Positions 57,595-64,000 of a DNA stretch of 64,000 bases are shown here, piece by piece; the stretch's first letter is position 1; every line of letters begins with the position of its first letter. The stretch comes from Acinetobacter calcoaceticus (GTDB lineage: Bacteria > Pseudomonadota > Gammaproteobacteria > Pseudomonadales > Moraxellaceae), in assembly GCF_016508255.1 (NCBI RefSeq), contig NZ_JADVKT010000004.1:248001-312000 (forward strand), written 5' to 3'. The notes under the pieces were generated by a model. The model worked only from the letters and a program-made list of their open reading frames with translations, was not told where the DNA came from and ran no database searches. Made by a program: the position numbers and the translations under genes.

Positions 57595-58983
57595 TTACAG
57601 ATCAGCTTCGAGTGCAGGTACTGGCTGCTCAGCTTTGAGCTTACGGCGTTTAAATTGATATGCCACCATCAAACATAAAATCCAACCAGGAATCATCATG
57701 ACTGCAATACGCATATCTGGCGTTAAAGACATTACAACCAAAATGCTCAACATAAACACGATGCATAAATAGTTGCTAAATGGATACATAAAGCTTGGGA
57801 ACTTAGTGGTTTGACCTTGGCTGTGCATAAATTTACGGAACTTCAAATGAGTCCATGAAATTACCACCCAGTTAATTACGATGGCTGCAACCACCAACAT
57901 CATGAGCAAACCAAAAGCTTTTTCAGGGAAAATATAATTTAACAATACACATAAGATAGTCACCGCAGCAGAAAGAATCACTGCATTGGTTGGAATACCG
58001 CGTTTATTAATGTGTGCAAATACTTTTGGTGCATTTCCTTGTTGTGCTAAGCCCAATAACATACGGCTACTGCAATAACTTGTACCGTTATAAACTGAAA
58101 CCGCAGCAGTCAAAATCACAAAGTTCAGCAACGTTGCAATTCCTTGGCTATCTAAAGAAGCAAATACCATCACAAATGGACTACCGCCTTCAGCCATCTG
58201 ATTCCATGGGAAAAGCGAGAATAGAACTAAAAGTGTCGCAATATAGAAAATCAAAATACGATAAATAATCTGATTTACAGCTTTAGGTAAGGTCTTATCT
58301 GGATCACGTGCTTCGGCAGCAGTAATACCAAAAAGCTCAATGCCACCGAAAGCAAAAACAATAACTGCCATTGCCATGATTAAACCTTTAATACCAAATG
58401 GGAAAAAACCACCCAGTGCCCAAAGGTTAGTAATACTGGCTTGCGGCCCTGCTGTACCTGTTGCAAGTAAATATGAACCAAAACCGATCATTGCAAGAAT
58501 TGCTAAGATTTTGACAATAGAAAACCAGAATTCCATTTCGCCAAAAAACTTAACGTGCAATAAATTAATGCCATTAATTAAGACAAAGAAGGTTAAAGCA
58601 GATGCCCACGTTGGGATTTGTGGCCACCAATATTGAATATAAAGACCAATTGCGCTCAGTTCTGCCATACATACCAGTACATTGAGTACCCAGTAATTCC
58701 ATCCAGACATGAACCCTGCAAATGGTCCCCAATATTTGTAGGCAAAATGGCTAAAAGACCCGCTTACTGGCTCTTCAACTACCATTTCACCGAGCTGACG
58801 CATCATTAAAAAAGCAATAAATCCGGCAATTGCATAGCCAAGGATGACCGATGGACCTGCTAATTTAATCGATTGTGATATACCAAGAAAAAGCCCTGTG
58901 CCAATCGCCCCACCCAATGCAATAAGTTGGATGTGCCGATTACTCAAACCGTGTTTCAGGTTTCCTTGCTCTTGTGCTGACAT
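57595..58983 (-). CDS. APC-family permease, probable aromatic amino acid transporter
   Basis: The 462-aa permease has twelve membrane segments and the amino-acid transporter signature ([76 protein letters not shown]). It is related to AroP/PheP and also to CycA-type carriers. Its place beside fahA, maiA and hpd makes tyrosine/phenylalanine uptake the best guess. GGATGAG precedes the ATG. Confidence 0.85.
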   Translation of the reverse strand: MSAQEQGNLKHGLSNRHIQLIALGGAIGTGLFLGISQSIKLAGPSVILGYAIAGFIAFLMMRQLGEMVVEEPVSGSFSHFAYKYWGPFAGFMSGWNYWVLNVLVCMAELSAIGLYIQYWWPQIPTWASALTFFVLINGINLLHVKFFGEMEFWFSIVKILAILAMIGFGSYLLATGTAGPQASITNLWALGGFFPFGIKGLIMAMAVIVFAFGGIELFGITAAEARDPDKTLPKAVNQIIYRILIFYIATLLVLFSLFPWNQMAEGGSPFVMVFASLDSQGIATLLNFVILTAAVSVYNGTSYCSSRMLLGLAQQGNAPKVFAHINKRGIPTNAVILSAAVTILCVLLNYIFPEKAFGLLMMLVVAAIVINWVVISWTHLKFRKFMHSQGQTTKFPSFMYPFSNYLCIVFMLSILVVMSLTPDMRIAVMMIPGWILCLMVAYQFKRRKLKAEQPVPALEADL

Positions 58984-59004
58984 ATGATTATTCTCATCCT
59001 TGTC

Positions 59005-59031
59005 ACGTAATTTTTTTCCAATAAATTACGT
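59005..59031. promoter_or_regulatory. Inverted repeat between the AroP-like gene and fahA, possible operator
   Basis: ACGTAATTT (59005-59013) and AAATTACGT (59023-59031) are perfect 9-base inverted arms about 22 bases before the permease start. Related GCGTAATTTTATG occurs at 59164. A second inverted pair, TCGGTCTA (59215-59222) and TAGACCGA (59288-59295), brackets the fahA leader. The 356-base divergent region otherwise shows only AT-rich promoter-like DNA. The IclR regulator at 62128 is a candidate binder. Confidence 0.35.
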
Positions 59032-59339
59032 ATATCATAAATTTATCAAACTTTCATAGAGATTCATGAAAAATAATTGCGTGACTTTTCTCATGACCGC
59101 GAATGAAAACAGAAAATACAAGAAATGACAATTATTATGATATGTGTAATTAAATTATGTATTGCGTAATTTTATGAATTCAGTATTATAGAAACATGAA
59201 GCAATTGGTTGTGCTCGGTCTATACCAAACTCATAAGAGAAAAGATGATCTAAATAAAGGTTAAAAACTTATTGAGTAGCTCAGTCCTAGACCGAACTTT
59301 TATTTGTATAAGACCCGAGATAAAGACAAGGACGAGAAA

Positions 59340-60647
59340 ATGGAACAAAAACTAAACTCTTTTATTGAAGTTGCACCTCAATCAGATTTCACTATTCATA
59401 ATTTGCCTTATGGTATTTTTAGCAGAACTAGCCAAGGCGAGCGTCAAGTTGGTGTAGCAATTGGTGATTGGGTGATTGATCTCGCTGCTCTTGAAAAGCA
59501 CGGTCTTTTAAAACTTTCAGATCATGACACTTACTTTAACCAGCCTACACTGAATAAATTTATCGATTCTGGTAAAGCCAACTGGTCAAAAGTTCGCAAG
59601 ACACTACAGTCTCTTCTCTCGGTTGAAAATTTAACGCTTCAAGAAAATGAAGCGTTGCGCCAAGAAGTACTGGTTAAGCAAGACAGCGTTACTTTGCATT
59701 TACCACTGCAAGTACCAGGTTATACCGATTTCTATTCTTCTAAAGAACATGCGACCAATGTGGGCTGTATGTTCCGTGATCCAAAAAATGCCTTACTGCC
59801 AAACTGGACTGAATTGCCTGTCGGTTATAACGGTCGTGCTAGCTCTGTTGTAGTCAGTGGTACTCAAGTCGTGCGTCCATCTGGACAAATTAAACTTCCA
59901 AATGAAGAGCGCCCTGTTTTTTCTGCTACACGCAAACTCGATTTTGAGCTTGAAACAGCATTTGTTATTGGTAAACCAACGGAGCTTGGCCAGCCTATCT
60001 CGATTGAAAATGCTTGGGACCATATTTTTGGAATGGTATTACTCAATGACTGGTCAGCACGCGATATCCAGCAATGGGAATATGTTCCTCTAGGTCCATT
60101 CAATTCAAAATCTTTTGCCAGTGCCATCTCACCTTGGGTGGTAACACTTGAAGCACTTGAGCCATTTAAAGTGGAAGGCCCAGAACAAGAGCCTAAACCT
60201 TTAACTTATTTACAAGAAAATGTCGCAAACAGTTATGACATTAATTTAAGTGTTGAAATTCAAAGCCCGAAATCGGCACAAGCTGATGTGATCTGCAAAA
60301 CTAATTTTAAATATATGTATTGGTCTATGTCTCAGCAACTCACTCACCACACCATTGGAGGCTGTAACGTTCAGGTTGGTGACTTAATGGGTTCGGGTAC
60401 CATTTCAGGTTCTACACCAGATTCGTATGGTAGCTTGCTTGAGCTTACATGGAACACCACCAAGCCTTTAACACTTGCTAACGGTGAAACTCGTGGTTTC
60501 TTACAAGACGGTGATACGCTCATCATGAAAGGCCATTGTGAGAAAAATGGTATTCGCATTGGCTTTGGTGAAGTTCGAAACACGGTTCTTCCTGCATTAA
60601 CTTTTGATTTTGCAGAAACTTCGGAGCCAGACTATGAAGCTGTATAG
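59340..60647 (+). CDS. fahA: Fumarylacetoacetase
   Basis: FAH splits fumarylacetoacetate to fumarate and acetoacetate, the end of tyrosine degradation. The protein has FYSSKEHATNVGCMFRDP, the long-form motif RKLDFELETAFVIGKP, LLNDWSARDIQQWEYVPLGPFNSKSF and QVGDLMGSGTISG. I use the ATG at 59340 (MEQKLNSF, AGGACGAG upstream), giving 435 aa; a TTG 12 codons earlier is rejected. maiA overlaps its 3' end. Confidence 0.95.
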   Translation: MEQKLNSFIEVAPQSDFTIHNLPYGIFSRTSQGERQVGVAIGDWVIDLAALEKHGLLKLSDHDTYFNQPTLNKFIDSGKANWSKVRKTLQSLLSVENLTLQENEALRQEVLVKQDSVTLHLPLQVPGYTDFYSSKEHATNVGCMFRDPKNALLPNWTELPVGYNGRASSVVVSGTQVVRPSGQIKLPNEERPVFSATRKLDFELETAFVIGKPTELGQPISIENAWDHIFGMVLLNDWSARDIQQWEYVPLGPFNSKSFASAISPWVVTLEALEPFKVEGPEQEPKPLTYLQENVANSYDINLSVEIQSPKSAQADVICKTNFKYMYWSMSQQLTHHTIGGCNVQVGDLMGSGTISGSTPDSYGSLLELTWNTTKPLTLANGETRGFLQDGDTLIMKGHCEKNGIRIGFGEVRNTVLPALTFDFAETSEPDYEAV

Positions 60648-61266
60648 TTACTTTCGTAGCTCTGCAGCATACAGAGTACGGATTGGTCTAAACATTAAAG
60701 ACTTGGCTTATGAGACTGCTCCAGTGCATCTGGTAAAAAACGAGCAGCAAAGCGAAGACTATTTAAAGTTAAATCACAGTGCTCTAGTCCCGACTTTAAT
60801 TGACGGCGATTTAATCTTGTCGCAATCCTTAAGTATCTTGGAATATCTGGATGAACAATATCCAGAAACCAAGTTACTTCCAAGTGATATACAAGAACGG
60901 GCCAAAATCCGCGCCTTTGCACAGTCTATTGCTTGTGATATTCATCCGTTAAATAACCTGCGCGTACTGAAATATTTGAAAAATGATTTAAATGTTTCAG
61001 ATGAACAGAAAAATTACTGGTATCAGCACTGGATTATTGAAGGTTTTCAAAGTCTAGAGCAGCAATTACAAAATTCAAATGGGCAATTTTGCTTCGGAGA
61101 AGTTGCCACAATTGCCGACTGTTGCCTGATTCCACAGGTATATAACGCCAAGCGCTTTAAGATTGATTTAACTGCGTTTCCAAAAATTGATTCAATTTAT
61201 CACCATTGTTTGTCTATCCCAGCCTTTTATAAAGCGGCGCCAGAACAACAACCAGATTGGGAATAG
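60634..61266 (+). CDS. maiA: Maleylacetoacetate isomerase
   Basis: MaiA is a zeta-class GST that isomerises maleylacetoacetate to fumarylacetoacetate using glutathione. The catalytic SSAAYRVRIGLN motif, LVPTLIDGDLILSQSLSILEYLDEQYP and the C-terminal ATIADCCLIPQVYNAKRF are clear. The ATG at 60634 overlaps fahA by 14 bases and gives 210 aa. Glutathione comes from the gshA gene at 9113 in the same window. Confidence 0.94.
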   Translation: MKLYSYFRSSAAYRVRIGLNIKDLAYETAPVHLVKNEQQSEDYLKLNHSALVPTLIDGDLILSQSLSILEYLDEQYPETKLLPSDIQERAKIRAFAQSIACDIHPLNNLRVLKYLKNDLNVSDEQKNYWYQHWIIEGFQSLEQQLQNSNGQFCFGEVATIADCCLIPQVYNAKRFKIDLTAFPKIDSIYHHCLSIPAFYKAAPEQQPDWE

Positions 61267-61283
61267 TAAAAAGGAGTTTTAAC

Positions 61284-61832
61284 ATGACATTTGCCATTAA
61301 AAAAATACATCACGTTGCATACCGTTGTAAGGATGCGAAAGAGACCGTTGAGTGGTATAAAAAAATGCTCAACATGGACTTTATTTTAGCTTTTGCAGAA
61401 GACCATGTGCCTTCGACCAAAGCATTTGACCCATACATGCATTTATTCTTAGATGCAGGACAAGGTAACGTTTTGGCTTTCTTTGAGTTGCCAACTCAAC
61501 CAGACATGGGCCGCGACGAAAATACCCCTCAATGGGTACAACATATTGCTTTTGAAGTTGAAGACTTAAATGCTTTGATGGCTGCAAAACAGCATTTAGA
61601 AGACAATGGCGTGAAAGTTTTGGGTGTGACCAACCATGGCATTTTCCACTCAATTTACTTCTTTGACCCAAATGGCCACCGTTTAGAGCTGACTTATAAC
61701 GATGTCCATGCTGAAGAAAAAATTGCAAAAATTACTGAAGAAATGAAAGCTGAAATGTTAGAGGAATGGAGCAAAACCAAACGTGCTCCGCATCACACTC
61801 ATTTCTTACATGAAGCTGAGTTAGGAACCTAA
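61284..61832 (+). CDS. VOC-family (glyoxalase/extradiol dioxygenase fold) protein
   Basis: The 182-aa protein has two beta-alpha-beta-beta-beta modules. Probable metal ligands lie in KKIHHVAYRC (His), WVQHIAFEVED (His) and DPNGHRLELTYN (Glu). NHGIFHSIYFFDPNGHRLEL resembles the C-terminal motif of extradiol dioxygenases as well as glyoxalases. The ATG at 61284 has AAGGAG upstream. It is the third gene after fahA and maiA, where homogentisate dioxygenase might be expected; its substrate is unknown. See findings. Confidence 0.85.
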   Translation: MTFAIKKIHHVAYRCKDAKETVEWYKKMLNMDFILAFAEDHVPSTKAFDPYMHLFLDAGQGNVLAFFELPTQPDMGRDENTPQWVQHIAFEVEDLNALMAAKQHLEDNGVKVLGVTNHGIFHSIYFFDPNGHRLELTYNDVHAEEKIAKITEEMKAEMLEEWSKTKRAPHHTHFLHEAELGT

Positions 61833-62127
61833 TTTTAAAAGAGCAAATTCAAAAGTCGGCATTGATTAGGATTGTTTTAACGAGCAGCTCTATATCAATG
61901 CCGATTTATATTATTTAAAACTGCTAAATTTCTAGAAAATTGCGCTATAAACTAGAGCATGGTGGTTTTAGAAAATTGTTGATTATTAAACATGCCAATT
62001 TCGCTAATAGAAAAAGGTGATTTCTATTTCTCACTAGGCTCAGGCATGATGTAAAACGCACCAGTTTCAATTTATGTTTTGAACATCGCTGTTTAACGGC
62101 TGAAGTAAATTTATTAAGGGTATTTAA

Positions 62128-62907
62128 ATGATTGAAGAAAAAGTATCTGGGGGAGTTCAATCACTTGAAGTCGGTTTATCTGTACTAAACGCCCTTTTGG
62201 AACACAATCAACCTATTATTCTCAAAGACTTGTCTAGCAAGCTAGAAATGCATCCTGCCAAGGTACATCGCTATCTGGTCAGCCTTATTCGCATGGAATA
62301 TGCAAAACAACTTGATGATGGCCAATATGCATTAGGTGATCAGGCATGGCGCTTAGGTCTAAACTGTGTTCAGCATAGCGACACACTACAGCTGGTCCAG
62401 CATTTAATTTACGACCTACAAAATAAAATTGGCTGCGGCATACAAATTAGTAAATGGTCGCCTAAAGGCCCTGTGGTTGTTCAATCGATTGAATCAAACC
62501 ACCCTATCTCGATTGTGACGAAAGTCGGCTCGATTATGCCTTTAGTTAATTCTGCTGCGGGACGTTTATTCGCGTCTTACCTTCCAGAGCATTTTGTTCG
62601 TCCATTAATGGAAGCAGAATGGCAAAAGCATCAAGAACTTGGTCTTCAGATTGCACCACAAAACTGGCAAGCGTTTACAGAGCTTAAAGAAACTATTCGC
62701 CAGCAAGAAATGTCAGCAGCAAAAGGTGATTTACTGACAGGAATTAATGCTGTGGGTTTACCTGTATTTAACTCAAATCAAAGCATTGAGTTTTGTATTG
62801 TCGCACTAGACAGTGAAATGTTTTTGCCAGTCGACCCACAAAGTAAAACGATTGAAATCTTAAAAAATGAAGTAAAGCTCATCAATCAATATATTAAAAG
62901 TCGCTAA
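62128..62907 (+). CDS. IclR family transcriptional regulator
   Basis: The 259-aa protein has an N-terminal winged helix (QSLEVGLSVLNALLEHNQPIILKDLSSKLEMHPAKVHRYLVSL) and an IclR ligand domain (PLVNSAAGRLFASYLPE, EMSAAKGDLLTGINAVGLPVF). Located between the fahA-maiA-VOC genes and hpd, it probably controls aromatic amino acid catabolism in response to an intermediate such as homogentisate or 4-hydroxyphenylpyruvate. The 295 bases before it hold no recognised operator. Confidence 0.9.
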   Translation: MIEEKVSGGVQSLEVGLSVLNALLEHNQPIILKDLSSKLEMHPAKVHRYLVSLIRMEYAKQLDDGQYALGDQAWRLGLNCVQHSDTLQLVQHLIYDLQNKIGCGIQISKWSPKGPVVVQSIESNHPISIVTKVGSIMPLVNSAAGRLFASYLPEHFVRPLMEAEWQKHQELGLQIAPQNWQAFTELKETIRQQEMSAAKGDLLTGINAVGLPVFNSNQSIEFCIVALDSEMFLPVDPQSKTIEILKNEVKLINQYIKSR

Positions 62908-62919
62908 TTAATAGCCATC

Positions 62920-62952
62920 AAAAAACCAAGAGATCAAACTCTTGGTTTTTTT
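62920..62952. terminator. Terminator between the iclR-type gene and hpd
   Basis: AACCAAGAG, ATCAAA and CTCTTGGTT form a 9-bp stem with A and T runs. It serves both convergent genes. Confidence 0.85.
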
Positions 62953-62976
62953 ATATCAGAAACAAAAAAGCTCAGC

Positions 62977-64000
62977 TTATTTAGTTTCAAGCACGCCACG
63001 GCGAATCTGGTCACGTTCAATCGACTCAAATAACGCTTTGAAGTTACCTTCACCAAAACCGTCATCATCTTTACGTTGAATAAATTCGAAGAAGACTGGA
63101 CCAATCATGTTTTCAGAGAAGATCTGCAATAACAACTTCTTCTGACCATCTTTGGTATTACCGTCAAGCAAAATACCGCGCTGTTTTAACTCGTCAGTCG
63201 GCTCACCATGCTCAGGTAAACGTTCTGGTAGCATTTCATAATACGTATTTGGCGGCGGTGTCATAAATTTCAGACCGAGACCTTTTAACTTGTCCCAAGT
63301 AGAAATTAAGTCATCACAGATAAACGCGATATGCTGAATACCTTCGCCATTAAAGTCAGACAGGAACTCTGCAATTTGGCCGTTTCCTTTATCTGAATCT
63401 TCGTTTAATGGAATACGGATCATGCCGTCTGGTGCTGTTAATGCTTTAGACGTTAAGCCTGTATATTCGCCTTTAATATCAAAGTAACGAATTTCTTGGA
63501 AGTTAAAGATTTTTTCATAGAAGTTTGCCCAATACTCCATACGCCCTTTGTAGACATTATGAGTTAAATGGTCAATCTCGTTTAAGCCTGCGCCTACTGG
63601 GTGTCTTTGAGCATCATCAAAGAAAGTAAAGTCGTTTTCATAAATATCGCGGTCAACTAAAAAGATTGGCATGCCACCAATACCTTTAATTGCCGGAATG
63701 TTGAGCTCCATTGGCCCAACTTTTGAATACATTGGTTCAGCGCCAAGCTCTACAGCTTTTTGGAAAGCTTTTGCTGCATCACGTGTTTTAAAACCCATTG
63801 CACAAGCTGATGGGCCATGTTCATTAAAGAAGAATGAAGCATAAGATTCTGGCTGATAATTCAGGATAATATTGATATTTCCTTGACGCCATAAGTACGC
63901 TTCTTTCGATTTATGCTTGGCTACTTTTGAAAAGCCGATTGTTTCAAAAACTGGATCTAATTCATTTTCTTTTGAAACAAACTCAATAAATGCAAAACCG
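62977..64000 (-). CDS. hpd: 4-hydroxyphenylpyruvate dioxygenase (5' end beyond the window)
   Basis: HPPD converts 4-hydroxyphenylpyruvate to homogentisate with Fe(II) and O2. The frame is open from the stop at 62977 to the window's right end, so about 340 residues are visible and the start lies outside. The iron ligands are in [10 protein letters not shown] (His), [11 protein letters not shown] (His) and [26 protein letters not shown] (Glu). [23 protein letters not shown] at the edge is the normal HPPD N-terminal region. An in-frame ATG at 63798 is internal, not the start. Confidence 0.95.
   Translation of the reverse strand, partial: GFAFIEFVSKENELDPVFETIGFSKVAKHKSKEAYLWRQGNINIILNYQPESYASFFFNEHGPSACAMGFKTRDAAKAFQKAVELGAEPMYSKVGPMELNIPAIKGIGGMPIFLVDRDIYENDFTFFDDAQRHPVGAGLNEIDHLTHNVYKGRMEYWANFYEKIFNFQEIRYFDIKGEYTGLTSKALTAPDGMIRIPLNEDSDKGNGQIAEFLSDFNGEGIQHIAFICDDLISTWDKLKGLGLKFMTPPPNTYYEMLPERLPEHGEPTDELKQRGILLDGNTKDGQKKLLLQIFSENMIGPVFFEFIQRKDDDGFGEGNFKALFESIERDQIRRGVLETK

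Noticed and set aside
59281..59303. tRNA-like GTAGCTCAGT string before fahA
   Set aside because: No acceptor, anticodon or T-arm follows; the match is limited to a D-arm-like decamer.
63796..63798. ATG at 63798 as the hpd start
   Set aside because: The frame continues with conserved HPPD sequence to the window edge, so this ATG is internal.
1..64000. CRISPR array, IS element or Tn7 insertion
   Set aside because: No regularly spaced repeats, transposase frames or transposon ends were found by reading.

Overview
The window is a chromosomal segment of an Acinetobacter, most likely the A. baumannii complex. The evidence is the hut genes next to the zinc-response genes zigA and zrlA, the phoBR, ribBA-ribH-nusB-thiL-pgpA and glmU-glmS blocks, the Acinetobacter-type vgrG beside dsbB-gshA, and moderate-to-low GC with A/T-rich codon use. 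No tRNA, rRNA, CRISPR array, complete prophage or insertion sequence was recognised.

Layout. 1-8.4 kb (all minus strand): a type VI secretion (T6SS) vgrG module. It holds a long VgrG, a small exported protein, a two-domain peptidoglycan-hydrolase effector, a lipoprotein, a further exported protein, a broken gene fragment and a frameshifted LprI-like gene that runs off the left edge. The first 5.4 kb is far more AT-rich than the rest, and the change falls inside the 3' end of vgrG, as expected for an exchangeable cargo cassette. 8.5-30 kb: ordinary housekeeping and conserved genes (dsbB, gshA, DUF924, a lipoprotein, DUF445, a methionine aminotransferase, a MATE pump, SDR/TetR, phoBR with a PHO-box array, a secreted lipase, an AcfC-like binding protein, psd, a sulfurtransferase, pncB, dtd, an SCP2 protein, serB and an Smp-like protein). 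30-37.4 kb: riboflavin, thiamine, phospholipid and amino-sugar genes ending in glmS, whose 3' end carries an apparently empty attTn7.

37.4-41.6 kb: an accessory patch downstream of glmS. It contains two paralogous proteins of about 400 aa that look like a ricin-type beta-trefoil split by a helical insert, duplicated together with their leader and the glmS-distal hairpin. Between them lie a small Cys-rich exported protein and a GC-rich, highly structured putative ncRNA resembling the C4-like small RNAs of Acinetobacter phages.

41.7-45 kb: LysE-type exporter, murI and a DUF885 protein. 45.3-53.9 kb: the full histidine-utilisation system (hutCD and hutUHTIG) with HutC operator-like sites at both promoters. 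55.3-57.5 kb: zigA and zrlA, each behind a Zur-like palindrome. Histidine breakdown, the ZigA metallochaperone and the zinc-regulated peptidase ZrlA together form a zinc-starvation locus. 57.6-64 kb: aromatic amino acid catabolism (AroP-like permease, fahA, maiA, a VOC-fold protein, an IclR regulator and hpd, cut by the right edge). No hmgA is present in this window.

Most promising for follow-up: the T6SS cargo cassette, the duplicated lectin-like pair with the structured RNA between them, and the VOC protein sitting where a homogentisate dioxygenase would be expected.
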